DNA of 44,791 nt from the IMG/VR virus record IMGVR_UViG_3300037352_000062, positions 1 through 44,791 of that record. One strand, written 5' to 3'. The notes beneath the pieces were generated by a model. The model was not told where the DNA came from and searched no databases. It saw only the letters and a list, made by a program, of their open reading frames with translations. The position numbers and the translations under genes are program-made. Source of the stretch: a virus. Shown here one piece after another: positions 16,745 through 25,512 of the stretch (position 1 is the first letter of the stretch; each line of letters starts with the position of its first letter).

Positions 16745-18313
16745 TCACCGAGATGTCATCAGCTGCAGAACGCGAGGAAGGATTGCTTCCCTCGCCACTT
16801 TGTCGAAGGGCTTACCCGGATTGGCTCGTTGCCACTCGGTCTGCGCGTGGTCAAAGGCTGCGCTTGAGGTCATCGTTGCGCCCCCACCGCTGGCCGGTCC
16901 GGTCGATCCCTTGGGCTCGGTCTTCTTCGTGCTGTCGATCTGGGCGTCTACCTTGGCGCGTTTGGCTGCTGAGGCATTGGCGATCTGCACCCCTGCCTCG
17001 CGCAGCTCTTCTCGCGCTACGTCGGGAAGATACTGCTGCACGGCCCGGTCAACGGCCGCGAGTCTACGTTGGCGTGACGCATCGCCGATGGGGAGTCGCT
17101 GGAGTGAGTGCATCTGGCCCTCCAGCGCCGGATTGGCCTGAATCTTGCGAATCAGCTTGGCGCCGATGGCTTTGGGGAGAATGTTCTTCAAGTAGGGACT
17201 GACGACGCCGCCCTGCTTTTCCACGTTGGCAATGATCCTGCTGATGCCGTCGTGGATTCGCGTTTGGGCCTCAGTCTGCAATCCGCTTTCGAATGACCTT
17301 CTCTCCTCCACCTTCTCGCCGTGCTGGCGCTCATTCAATGCGCGTTCTCTCCGGTCCAGCTCATCTGCCTTGCGTCGCAGCGCCTCTGGCTGGGCCTCTA
17401 TCGCGGGGGAAGTGGCCGCGGATTCTTCCCTGAGGACCTCCAGTGCGTCTTTCACCCGTTGGTCACGGGTGCGTTCCTCCTCAGAGCGATACTGGTTCGC
17501 CTTGAGGCGTGCGGTTACATCCTGTGCGCGGTGTTCGAGATCGAGTTCCACCACGTTGTCGACAAATCCAAAAAAGTCTTCGCCGATGACCGGCTTGCCA
17601 TTCTGCATGATCACGTTGCCGTCAGCGTCGCGCTCGTAAGAAAGTTCCGCGATCTTGCTGAGCGAGGCCATCGTGCCTTCGCGGGTGATCGACCCAAGGA
17701 AGGTCTCGCGCACGTCCATCCAGGTGGACGAATAGTCCTGGGCCGCCTTCGCTGAATCGAGGTCGGGAAAGATTTCGCGGTAGGGTTTCAGCTCCGCTGC
17801 CTCGCGTGCCGTCTTGTAAAGCTGACCTTTCAGCCTCGCGTCCGCCTCGAGCAACTTGCCAAACTCAGGATTGTCGGTGACCATCTGGCTCAGAACCTCA
17901 GGCGTTACGATGGCCTCCAACTCGAGCTGAAAATCCTCTTCTTCCGTGACGGCCGGTGCATCTTTCGTCACGCCGTCCGTATCCGTGACGGCTACAGGCG
18001 CCGGAGCTTCGTCCGTGACCAACTCGGGTGCAGAGTCCACGACGGCAATCAGTTCATCACTCACACCAGGCTGTTCTTCAACCGCGGGAATCGCAGCCAG
18101 CTTTTCTTTGAGCAGCGCCGCCGCATAGTCTTCGCGAATGGGAAACTTGCCTGGATCGACCTTAGAGGTTGGAACCGATCCCCCATAGGAAGGAGTGGAA
18201 GGTGTAGACGCGGGAGCCGCTGCAGGTGCAGGCGCGGCCGCAGCTTGCCCCGTGCTTGCCGGGGAAATAGGTGCCGCCGCCGGAGCGGGAGCCGCGATGG
18301 TAGCTTCAGTCAT
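16745..18313 (-). CDS. Scaffold (capsid assembly) protein
   Basis: A 522-residue, acidic, mostly helical protein between portal and major capsid. Residues ~1-45 are an Ala/Pro-rich low-complexity stretch, followed by an acidic region (VTDEAPAPVAVTDTDG, TEEEDFQLELEAIV) and long charged helices (residues ~270-350, RRKADELDRRERALNERQHG). The C-terminus (FDHAQTEWQRANPGKPFDKV to LPRVLQLMTSR) resembles the capsid-binding end of scaffolds. It guides shell assembly and is expected to leave the procapsid. It is larger than T7-type scaffolds (~300 residues) owing to the low-complexity and acidic front. Confidence 0.75.
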   Translation of the reverse strand: MTEATIAAPAPAAAPISPASTGQAAAAPAPAAAPASTPSTPSYGGSVPTSKVDPGKFPIREDYAAALLKEKLAAIPAVEEQPGVSDELIAVVDSAPELVTDEAPAPVAVTDTDGVTKDAPAVTEEEDFQLELEAIVTPEVLSQMVTDNPEFGKLLEADARLKGQLYKTAREAAELKPYREIFPDLDSAKAAQDYSSTWMDVRETFLGSITREGTMASLSKIAELSYERDADGNVIMQNGKPVIGEDFFGFVDNVVELDLEHRAQDVTARLKANQYRSEEERTRDQRVKDALEVLREESAATSPAIEAQPEALRRKADELDRRERALNERQHGEKVEERRSFESGLQTEAQTRIHDGISRIIANVEKQGGVVSPYLKNILPKAIGAKLIRKIQANPALEGQMHSLQRLPIGDASRQRRLAAVDRAVQQYLPDVAREELREAGVQIANASAAKRAKVDAQIDSTKKTEPKGSTGPASGGGATMTSSAAFDHAQTEWQRANPGKPFDKVAREAILPRVLQLMTSR

Positions 18314-18360
18314 AGTAGGATCTGCTTTCTAATCCGGCTGCAGCCAAAGAGCTGGAGCAA

Positions 18361-18395
18361 GACGGGTGCCCCACGTTCGCACCGGGGTACGTGGG
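18361..18395 (+). repeat. Palindromic repeat, short-armed family member
   Basis: GACGGGTGCCCCACGTTCGC is followed by the right arm ACGTGGG. CCCACGT (18370-18376) pairs with ACGTGGG (18389-18395) over 7 bp. It lies in the 140-base gap between scaffold and portal genes. Its left arm is shared with the half-copies at 3384 and 13691. Confidence 0.65.
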
Positions 18396-18453
18396 AAAAA
18401 TCAGGATGGTTTCCGTTGCTTTATGCGAGAGGGCGTAACCGCTGTTCTACCCA

Positions 18454-20976
18454 CTAACCCTGCAGCTCATCCGCCAACTTAATCAGCGCGTTCGCCGCCT
18501 GCACCTGGCCCTGAATATTCCCCGAAGTAGCCTCAGGCGGAAGATGCATCAGCCCACCCACAGTGTTAACCACATCATCGATCTCATGCACAGGGATCTC
18601 CAGCGGCTGAGCCGGCTTCAACAAACCCGCCTGCGCCACCACAGCCTTCTGTTGTGCCTGCTCCGCCATCAGCTGTGTCTCGAAAGCGACCGCCGCCGTG
18701 AAATACGCCAGTAGGTTCTGCCAACCCGCGGGGTTATCGTCAGGAATATCTGAATTCTCCTGGCAGTACTGCCGGACAACCTGCTTCAGCACTGTGAAGT
18801 CGTCGATAGCCTTATCCGGAAGAATTGTTGGCCTTACCTGTCCGGTCGGTCGTCCCGTCCGTGGGTCGACCACGGGCACCGCCTCGGCCTCCAACAGCCG
18901 CTCAATGATCTGCAATACCTTGGAACGCATCGCCGCGCCCGGAACCACCATATTCGGAACCCCCAGCGCCGTGGCCGCCTGCTCCTGGTTCGTTGGATCA
19001 TCGAAGATCGCCTGTGCCAGAGGATTGCTTGCCGCGGCCTGCATCAAATCCATCCATCGCTGCCGGAGTTCCGCCGCGGTGACTGGAAGCCCCTGGTCGG
19101 TATCCGCATACGCATGTACGCTGCCTTGCAGGTCGTCGAGCCGGATGTAATCATTGCGGAACTCTGAGCCCCGCTCCAGAATGACCTGCCGCATATCGGC
19201 GGTGAGATTGTCTTTGGCGCAATTCACCGCCAGCTCATCGGCCTTCGCGTGCTCCTCCTTCAGGTTTTCCCAATAGATGTTCAGCTTGCCCAGCGCAGAA
19301 TTCAATTGCTGTTGCTGCCCGCCGAAGGTCTCGACCGATGGGTCGCCCGCGCCGCCATACACTTGCGGAGGAATGCCGGCGAACATCTGTGCGTTGTAGG
19401 CCAGCTTATCCAGGTAGCTGAAAGCCTCTTCATGCATCTGGAACTGGAACTGGTAGAGCGCATCGGCCATGCGCACCGCACCAGGAGCCCCCGTCCGCTT
19501 CAGCTTCACCAGGTTCAGGACCCCGGGCAGCATCGGCTTGCCCTGCAGCGACTTGGTGTCGATCAGATCCGCATTGGCCAGCGTCACTCCCGAGGAGCAG
19601 CGGTCCATGAACTCATGCAGGATGTTGGCCATATCGTTGTAGCGCTTTTGAAAGGGCACAACAATATCGCCGATCGAGGGTGGAAACAGGCCGAATCCCT
19701 CGTGTGTGCCCGCCCACGTCCACTCCTTGGTCAGCGATGCTTCGCGTGCCGAAAGAAAAGTGGCGCCGGTATTCACTAACAGCAGGCCATTGGGATACGT
19801 CGCCCGCATCCGCTCGCCGAACTCCCGGTCATCCTCCAGATCGAAGGCCCAGGGCTGAATCCAGGTTCGCGACAGTGTTGGCCGCTGATCCTGCAAGATG
19901 CTCGAGGACGCCCCCGCCTGCGAATACACCTGCTGCCTGGCAATGCGGTCGATGCTTCCGTTGGCCGAGAGCTCACTGGTCGCGCTCGCCGCGATTTGGT
20001 CGTACATATCGGGATACGCCGCCCGTAGTGCTCCCACGTGAACCTCGACCTCGAGGTTGAGAATCGGCGTCTGCCGCAGGTTGTTCGCCCCCGGGTCGCA
20101 GTCCACCTCGAGCGGGCTGTAGAGGTTTTGCGCCACCATGCCGTTGGGTACTTCCTCCTCGCCCACTTTCTGAATCACTGGCCCATACTCAGCCGGAAAG
20201 AACGAGTCGTCTCCCAGCGGCCGCAGGCATTGCTGGCATTGGTGCCCACCCACAGGCATCGCATCTGCCGGCGAAGTCGCGCCGCAATGGAAGCAGTGGT
20301 AGCGATCGGGCGCTAACTGTGTCTCCGTCTCATTGAAGACCGGCTCTCGCGAAGTGCCTGCACGCTCCGCGTCCACCACGTAGCGGGTATGACGAAAGAC
20401 CGCTCCGGTCGTGTAGAGATACAGTAACTGTTGCTTGAGCAGCGACTGTTCCCGGTTCTGCTGCTCGATGATGTCGATCAGCGTCTGTGCCGCCTTGGCA
20501 GTCGTCACATCTGAGAGCTGCTCAGCATCCTCCGGCATCCATTTGGATTTTGGCACCTGCGGAGCCAGCGCCGCCACAAAACCGGTCGCCAGCATCTGGT
20601 AAAAGTTGTTGCAATACTGATACAGGTCCTTATCGTCTGAGTCCTGTGAGTGTTCGCCCTGGTTCATCCAGTCGACCGCATTGAAAAACTCCGACTCACC
20701 CGGACCGAAGGAGATGAATTGGTTGCCCTTGAAGAACTCCAGGTTTTCCAGGCACCGTTGCATCAGCACCATGCGGTCCTGCGACCACTGGTCTTTATAA
20801 CTACGCACCAATGCGATCAACCGCTGTTGGTCTTCTTCGCTGAGCTGCGCGCTATTCTGCGGCTCATCAGCCGTGCCCTGCATGGGGTCTGACGGCGTAT
20901 GCTCCATCCCTCGCTGGGTTTGGGGTACTTGCGTCTGCGAACTCTGGCTCATTGCAACACCGGGGTAAGTGGCCAT
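18454..20976 (-). CDS. Portal protein with an inserted zinc ribbon
   Basis: An 840-residue portal, the dodecameric ring through which DNA enters and leaves the head. The N-terminal helices (RLIALVRSYKDQWSQDRMVL, CLENLEFFKGNQFISFG) and the segment YQYCNNFYQMLATGFVAALAPQ are typical of podoviral portals. So are the stem/clip-like region with EEAFSYLDKLAYNAQMFAG and GDPSVETFGGQQQQLNSALG, and the C-terminal helical part. Residues 228-250 hold two CxxC pairs (CFHC and CQQC), a zinc ribbon not usual in portals. ATG 20976 follows the previous stop directly. A Met at residue 9 is an alternative start. The protein would dock the terminase and the adaptor-like protein. Confidence 0.85.
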   Translation of the reverse strand: MATYPGVAMSQSSQTQVPQTQRGMEHTPSDPMQGTADEPQNSAQLSEEDQQRLIALVRSYKDQWSQDRMVLMQRCLENLEFFKGNQFISFGPGESEFFNAVDWMNQGEHSQDSDDKDLYQYCNNFYQMLATGFVAALAPQVPKSKWMPEDAEQLSDVTTAKAAQTLIDIIEQQNREQSLLKQQLLYLYTTGAVFRHTRYVVDAERAGTSREPVFNETETQLAPDRYHCFHCGATSPADAMPVGGHQCQQCLRPLGDDSFFPAEYGPVIQKVGEEEVPNGMVAQNLYSPLEVDCDPGANNLRQTPILNLEVEVHVGALRAAYPDMYDQIAASATSELSANGSIDRIARQQVYSQAGASSSILQDQRPTLSRTWIQPWAFDLEDDREFGERMRATYPNGLLLVNTGATFLSAREASLTKEWTWAGTHEGFGLFPPSIGDIVVPFQKRYNDMANILHEFMDRCSSGVTLANADLIDTKSLQGKPMLPGVLNLVKLKRTGAPGAVRMADALYQFQFQMHEEAFSYLDKLAYNAQMFAGIPPQVYGGAGDPSVETFGGQQQQLNSALGKLNIYWENLKEEHAKADELAVNCAKDNLTADMRQVILERGSEFRNDYIRLDDLQGSVHAYADTDQGLPVTAAELRQRWMDLMQAAASNPLAQAIFDDPTNQEQAATALGVPNMVVPGAAMRSKVLQIIERLLEAEAVPVVDPRTGRPTGQVRPTILPDKAIDDFTVLKQVVRQYCQENSDIPDDNPAGWQNLLAYFTAAVAFETQLMAEQAQQKAVVAQAGLLKPAQPLEIPVHEIDDVVNTVGGLMHLPPEATSGNIQGQVQAANALIKLADELQG

Positions 20977-21390
20977 TTACGCCTGTTTCTTTCCTAACGC
21001 TTCCGCTTCGTCGAGCGCCGCGGTCATGGTGTCAAGCTTGGAAGCCTGGACTTCGGCCTTCGGTATCCACTTGACGCTGGGCCCAGCCTGCGCCCGGTTG
21101 TAGTCCCGATAAGCCTTCCGCGTGAGCGCATCGGCCAGTTTCGACGGACGGCGGCGAAGGTTCATCAACTTCTCCATCTCGTCCGCTTCCGAATCAATTG
21201 GCTCTGCCTCTTCCGCCGTCTTCTCCGAGGAATCGGGCCAGGAAGGCGAGCTGAAGAGAGGTCCACCCAGCCCAAGCGTTGCCAGGCGATCGAGCAGGAG
21301 CCTCCGCTCATGGGTCAACTCGTCCACTTGCGTGGTCACCAGGACCATCATCTCCTGGTGCGAAGAGCGGGATATCCAAGGCAGCCTCAT
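20977..21390 (-). CDS. Hypothetical coiled-coil protein upstream of the portal
   Basis: A 137-residue protein beginning MRLPWISRSSHQEMMVLVTT. Residues ~10-45 form a probable coiled coil (VDELTHERRLLLDRLATLG). An acidic linker follows (SSEKTAEEAEPIDSEADEME), then basic helices (LRRRPSKLADALTRKAYRDY) and a C-terminal helix (LDTMTAALDEAEALGKK). It abuts the portal gene (stop at 20977, portal ATG at 20976). The first position of a virion block sometimes holds a small terminase or assembly factor, and the helical make-up would allow either. I see no clear helix-turn-helix. Confidence 0.65.
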   Translation of the reverse strand: MRLPWISRSSHQEMMVLVTTQVDELTHERRLLLDRLATLGLGGPLFSSPSWPDSSEKTAEEAEPIDSEADEMEKLMNLRRRPSKLADALTRKAYRDYNRAQAGPSVKWIPKAEVQASKLDTMTAALDEAEALGKKQA

Positions 21391-21424
21391 CGTCGGTTCA
21401 CCCTATCCCCTCCGCAGACCAAGA

Positions 21425-21465
21425 GGTGCCCCATCCTTCGCGCTTCTTGCGAAGGGTGGGATACG
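21425..21465 (+). repeat. Palindromic repeat, family member
   Basis: CCCATCCTTCGC (21430-21441) and GCGAAGGGTGGG (21449-21460) pair over 12 bp with one wobble around the loop GCTTCTT. The outer consensus GGTGCCCCATCC / GGGTGGGATACGC is complete. It lies in the 104-base gap between a fibre-domain gene and the coiled-coil gene. Confidence 0.85.
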
Positions 21466-21494
21466 CGGCGCTATCTTGACACTTTTTTCCGCAA

Positions 21495-21968
21495 CTACTG
21501 CGTGCAGATGTATTCCCATGAGTAAGTTGTCGATGCGGCCAAAGCGGGCGTGGTGGAATTGATGTTGAACCCGGTGAGCGTGATGGCGCTCAGCGGCAGA
21601 AAGACCGGCCCAGCCCCTAACTGTGCAGCGTTGGTGGTGACCGGATAAAGAATGCAATGCGGGACGGTGCCGGTGTAAGGCACATTGAACGTGATGGTCG
21701 CGACGACTCCGAAGGCCGTCGGTGACGTCCCGGTGCCGATGGTGATGGTCCCAGACAGATCGGTTGAACCGGCGACAATGGTTACCGCGCCTGGTGCGGT
21801 GCCGGCTCCCACGCCGGCCGCAATGGTTGGGATGGCGGCAGCACGAACCCCAACATGGACCGAGGAGGTTCCGGGCGCACCATTGCTCCCTGTCTGCTGC
21901 GCCACGGCGATGCCGGCCACCGCAGAGAGCAAAACCGCGTATTGACAGCAGTGCCTTACTGCGTGCAT
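21495..21968 (-). CDS. Secreted stand-alone copy of a fibre C-terminal domain
   Basis: A 157-residue protein with a Sec signal peptide (CCQYAVLLSAVAGIAVA before QQTGSN). Its body is homologous to the last ~105 residues of the neighbouring fibre at 21956-24580. Both have AGVGAGTAP/AGAGAGTGP, DLSG, TGTSPTA/TGSSPTA, LSAITLTGFNINS against LTSSESAFTVNS, and end ALAAST-x-Y-x-W-x-Y-x-CTQ. The ATG lies inside the fibre gene's last codons, with GGGGG 5 bases upstream, so the two are translationally linked. This looks like a tandem domain duplication that gained its own export signal. It may co-assemble with or cap the larger fibre; that is inference. Confidence 0.75.
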   Translation of the reverse strand: MHAVRHCCQYAVLLSAVAGIAVAQQTGSNGAPGTSSVHVGVRAAAIPTIAAGVGAGTAPGAVTIVAGSTDLSGTITIGTGTSPTAFGVVATITFNVPYTGTVPHCILYPVTTNAAQLGAGPVFLPLSAITLTGFNINSTTPALAASTTYSWEYICTQ

Positions 21969-24580
21969 GTGTACCCCCAGGTGTAAAGCGTCGATGCGGC
22001 AAGAGCAGTGGTGTTTGAGTTGACAGTGAAGGCCGACTCAGATGAAGTCAGCGGAATGTAAACGTTGGCAGCGCCGCTAAGCGCGGAGGCGGCTGCGTTT
22101 GCAGCCGCGAGCAAGCACTTGGGCAGCGTTGCGTACGCGGTGCCAAAGGTGAGCGTTGCTACGATTGCGATTGCCGTCGGCGAAGATCCGGTGGTGACGC
22201 TGAGATAGCCAGACAGGTCATTAGAGTTCGCGTTGAGCGAAATTGTAGGACCGGTACCGGCGCCGGCCCCGGCCGCTGCCGTCGGTGCCGAGCTGGCTAG
22301 GCCACTGAAGTGCTGGCCGCTGATGATGGTGCCAGTAAAGATGTTGCCCAGCATCGAAGCGGCTGCAGTCACATCGAGCGTGATAGGAAACCCGCAGCCT
22401 CCGGTGTGCGCAAAGGCAAAAGACTCGGTGCTCAATGTGGGATAGAGATCGAGCCACGCAACGCTCTCGGTTTGCTGCGAACTTGTCCAGCACTTGCTCT
22501 GCCACCAGAAGGTGGATCCGTTGACATAAGACCCCGCGGTCGCGCCGGCGGTAGGCAGCAGGTACACGTCGGGCGGCAGGAAGGACATAATCATCCCCCC
22601 ATTCCGAAAGATCCAGGAGTGGGTTGGATCGGCGTAGGTGTACGTCGTGCCTTGGTTCGCGCTGGTCGGCCCAGTGGGGGCTACGATGCCCGAACTCTTG
22701 ATGTTGACCAGGATGTGATCGCCCGTGGTCGTGTCATCGTAGACCGCGCTGGAAAAAACGCTGCCGTTGGTGTCGTTCAGCGAAATGCCGGCGACGTTTA
22801 CAAATCCGACCGCGGTGGGTGAAAGAAAGACTGCCTCGGTCCCGGCGCCCACCTGGTTGGAGCCACTCGCCGTCCAGCCCGTGCCCGTGAGCCGGTTGGT
22901 ATTGGTGTCATAAAAGGCGTAGGTGCCGATGTTCGAGCAGGCGATATTGTCGAGGTTGACTTGGTTGCCTTCTGTCTGCACGCAACCAGCCGAGTTTCCA
23001 TTACCAATGTCATTAAAGGTCAGGTTGCTTGCCTGCACATCGTCGTTTTGCAGCTCCGCCATCTGCAGGCCCCACGAGATGAAGCCGCCCGGGCTGGTGC
23101 CTACGTTGATGTAGAGTGCCTGTGCGGCGGCGGAGTTGAGCGGGTTGCTGCCGTAACCAGACCCGTAGATGGATCCGTTCGAGATGCTCACCCGGTCTGG
23201 CCATTGTGCGGTGGTCGTGGTGGGATCCTGACCGACAAAGACTGCTTCCTTGGCGCTGCCCACCGCAGAGAAACCCGTCACGGTGACGTTATTGCAGGAG
23301 TTGACGAGTACCGCCTCAAGATCATTAGCACTGGTGATGTTGGTCGCCGTGATGTCCTGGCAGGGAACCGCGTGCGCCGTATACTCCGAGTCGTACCATG
23401 AGGTTTCCAGGCACGCATCCTCGTTGTTTGCGCAGGCCAGGCCGTCCACGCGCAGATCCTGGTCGTTAATCAGGAAGGTGCCGTTGGCGAAGAAGTTCGA
23501 CACTTGCAGGTTGTGGATCGAGGTACGCACCGAGCTCGCCAACCTGAGGCCGCTCAGGTCGCCGTTGTTCAGCGTCACCCCGTCGAGGGTACAGGTGTTG
23601 CACGTCTCGATGTCCACTGCGTAGCCGCTGGATCGTTCTGTGGCTGTCGGTCCAAAGGCAATAGAAAGATTCTGCAGGCCAAAGCCGGTCGCGCCCGTTG
23701 ACGCGATGCAGTCCGGACCTCCGGTGGTCTGGCAGGCAAGGGAAGACGATGGCCCATCGCCCCAAATGACTACGTTGTTGCCCCCGGAGATAACCGGGCC
23801 GTCGCTGTTGTCGAGCAGGTAATTGCCGGCCGGGATGTAGACCGCTTTGCCTTGGATGTTGGCCGCCGCGACGGCATTCTGCAAACCCGCCGTGTCGGCC
23901 GCCATGGACGAGCCGTTGCCCAGCGCACCAAAGTCTTTGATTGATAGAGAGTCTTGCCACTTCGCGGTGCTGCTGCGCGTCACCGCGCCGGTTCCTCCCT
24001 GGTTGTAACTAAGGCTGCCGGCCGTCGGATTGTTCACCGTATACTGTGACCCGGTCCAGGTGTAATAGGTGTATGGTGTGGTGGTCACATCCACCAGTCC
24101 CAGCGATGCGATGCCATGCACGGACGCAATGACATTGGCCGCATTGCCTGGCAGCACTTCCCGGTACCACTCCGAGTTGAGGATGATCGAGTTGATGCCG
24201 GTACTCGTCTGGTTGGCGGTAATCGCCTCTTGCAGCCCCCCTGTCCCGGAGGTGAGGTAGTAAGGCGGCTCGTGGACATTCGCCGTCGCCATGTTGACCG
24301 AGCAGACGTTGATGTACACCGAACTCGGCGTGGCAATTTCGGTGAGGCTCGGGTTGCCGTCAACAATCTTGATCGGCACCCCGGTCGCGAAGGCGGAGAA
24401 GCTCTTCCCACCGCCGGTAACCCGGCAAGTCGCAGGCAGGAAGACAAACCCTCCGATCGCCGTGCCAGGTACCTCGAATTCGCCGTACTGCGCGGCGATT
24501 ATCTGGCCTTCAATGTTCTGCGCCTGGACGTGGGGGAAACAGGGAACGAGGGCGAGAACCACCAACAGTGCTTTCTTCAT
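21956..24580 (-). CDS. Secreted beta-helix fibre/depolymerase, paralog 1
   Basis: An 874-residue protein. Residues 1-20 are a Sec signal (MKKALLVVLALVPCFPHVQA, cut before QN). Residues ~21-190 form the module shared with the proteins at 26291 and 33349 (QNIEGQIIAAQYGEFEVPG, IKIVDGNPSLTEIATPS, GTGGLQEAI, SLGLVDVTTTPYTYYTW). A pectate-lyase-type right-handed beta-helix starts at SIKDFGALGNGSSMAADTAG and AVYIPAGNYLLDN and runs to ~600. Many cysteines occur in close pairs (CNTC, CANNEDAC), compatible with disulfides outside the cytoplasm. The C-terminal ~105 residues are the CTQ-ending domain. It probably binds or cuts cell-surface polysaccharide. Export of such a protein from the host is unexpected for a phage fibre. 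Confidence 0.75.
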   Translation of the reverse strand: MKKALLVVLALVPCFPHVQAQNIEGQIIAAQYGEFEVPGTAIGGFVFLPATCRVTGGGKSFSAFATGVPIKIVDGNPSLTEIATPSSVYINVCSVNMATANVHEPPYYLTSGTGGLQEAITANQTSTGINSIILNSEWYREVLPGNAANVIASVHGIASLGLVDVTTTPYTYYTWTGSQYTVNNPTAGSLSYNQGGTGAVTRSSTAKWQDSLSIKDFGALGNGSSMAADTAGLQNAVAAANIQGKAVYIPAGNYLLDNSDGPVISGGNNVVIWGDGPSSSLACQTTGGPDCIASTGATGFGLQNLSIAFGPTATERSSGYAVDIETCNTCTLDGVTLNNGDLSGLRLASSVRTSIHNLQVSNFFANGTFLINDQDLRVDGLACANNEDACLETSWYDSEYTAHAVPCQDITATNITSANDLEAVLVNSCNNVTVTGFSAVGSAKEAVFVGQDPTTTTAQWPDRVSISNGSIYGSGYGSNPLNSAAAQALYINVGTSPGGFISWGLQMAELQNDDVQASNLTFNDIGNGNSAGCVQTEGNQVNLDNIACSNIGTYAFYDTNTNRLTGTGWTASGSNQVGAGTEAVFLSPTAVGFVNVAGISLNDTNGSVFSSAVYDDTTTGDHILVNIKSSGIVAPTGPTSANQGTTYTYADPTHSWIFRNGGMIMSFLPPDVYLLPTAGATAGSYVNGSTFWWQSKCWTSSQQTESVAWLDLYPTLSTESFAFAHTGGCGFPITLDVTAAASMLGNIFTGTIISGQHFSGLASSAPTAAAGAGAGTGPTISLNANSNDLSGYLSVTTGSSPTAIAIVATLTFGTAYATLPKCLLAAANAAASALSGAANVYIPLTSSESAFTVNSNTTALAASTLYTWGYTCTQ

Positions 24581-24596
24581 AAAGTGAGTGATTGCC

Positions 24597-24962
24597 TTAG
24601 TCGAATTCCGTCACCCGGACGATCGTTGTGTTCGTGCTTGCCGACCTTAGGTTGATAAGCAGTGTCGCAGCGATGGTATACCCTCCCGAATTATCCGGCG
24701 GCGTACCGATCACTATCCCATATCCTCCGCCTTGAGGGACTGGTGTGCCGAGCAAAATCGGCTCGGACTGTGGCTCGATCGTGTATGTAGTGGTGAATGG
24801 TGTGGCTGAGCCATCGTTGAACTGGTACGCGATGCCCTGGCCAGTTCCGCCATTCGCGCTGCCGTCTTCGATGATCTCGACCCGCCGGGTCACTTGGGTT
24901 GCAGAGACGGCGACAAACGCGCCGGCACTGCCGTTCAGCGTAATCAATCGTGTGTGGGCCAT
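24597..24962 (-). CDS. Small beta-rich structural protein
   Basis: A 121-residue protein, AAAGG six bases before ATG 24962. Alternating beta-strand pattern (HTRLITLNGSAGAFVAVSAT, RRVEIIEDGSANGGTGQGIA, TYTIEPQSEPILLG, TIAATLLINLRSASTNTTIV) with Gly/Thr-rich loops and no Cys. Size and style resemble decoration or head-fibre proteins, and the protein at 11624-11989. It has no signal peptide, unlike the fibre just downstream. Role inferred from style only. Confidence 0.65.
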   Translation of the reverse strand: MAHTRLITLNGSAGAFVAVSATQVTRRVEIIEDGSANGGTGQGIAYQFNDGSATPFTTTYTIEPQSEPILLGTPVPQGGGYGIVIGTPPDNSGGYTIAATLLINLRSASTNTTIVRVTEFD

Positions 24963-24964
24963 GG

Positions 24965-25147
24965 TTAGCCTTTCTCTTTCCGCATCTTCATCAGTGTTTC
25001 GGCCAGCCTCGCGCGCTTGCCTGTCTTGCCCCCAGCGTCCTCGCGCTCGCTGGCGAATTCTGCCGTACTCTCGCCGGCGCGTTGGGCCAGCGCCTTGAAG
25101 GTTCCGGGCTTCTTGATCGCTCTTTCGATCCAGTGTTTGCTGCTCAT
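24965..25147 (-). CDS. Small basic phage protein (KHWIERAIKKPG type)
   Basis: A 60-residue basic protein. The opening SSKHWIERAIKKPGTFKALA and the ending GGKTGKRARLAETLMKM match a short protein class that I recall as frequent in phage structural regions, function unknown. It is helical and lysine-rich, and could bind DNA or a virion protein. Its ATG overlaps the lipoprotein gene stop (25144-25147) by 4 bases. Confidence 0.7.
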   Translation of the reverse strand: MSSKHWIERAIKKPGTFKALAQRAGESTAEFASEREDAGGKTGKRARLAETLMKMRKEKG

Positions 25148-25482
25148 ATGAGGGACTCCTTCTTTAGCATCTCGTCGAGTGCGACCAGCGCATCCCAGTC
25201 GTCATGTAGCTTGGTCACATCCTCGAGGAATGAGCTTTTTTTGTCGTCCTGTTGCGCCATCGCGATATCGGCCTTAACCGTGGCAATCTCCACCTGTTCG
25301 TACCTCGAGATAGCGTCGGCGTCCCACATTGGCAGCTTGTCTGCCACCGCCACCACGAAATCTCTGGCGTCTGAGATCTCAGCATCGGGGAGGACGCGCA
25401 CGGCGACGGGCCGATGCGCTGAGCATCCCGAGATAAGCAGCAGCATCACGCCGTGGATCAGGCACGAGAGCCAGAGGGCCAT
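25144..25482 (-). CDS. Small lipoprotein, possible lysis accessory
   Basis: A 112-residue protein with a lipoprotein signal: hydrophobic run LIHGVMLLL and the lipobox ISGC, so Cys20 should be lipidated. The mature part is acidic and helical (SFLEDVTKLHDDWDALVALD). GGGG lies 7 bases before the ATG at 25482. Outer-membrane-anchored small lipoproteins in phage lysis regions can serve as outer spanins. A holin-like gene is close by (26044), but the mature part is not proline-rich as classical Rz1 is. So the spanin idea is weak; a superinfection-exclusion lipoprotein is another option. Confidence 0.65.
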   Translation of the reverse strand: MALWLSCLIHGVMLLLISGCSAHRPVAVRVLPDAEISDARDFVVAVADKLPMWDADAISRYEQVEIATVKADIAMAQQDDKKSSFLEDVTKLHDDWDALVALDEMLKKESLI

Positions 25483-25512
25483 TGGGTTACCCCGTTAAGG
25501 ATTTGGAACCAC

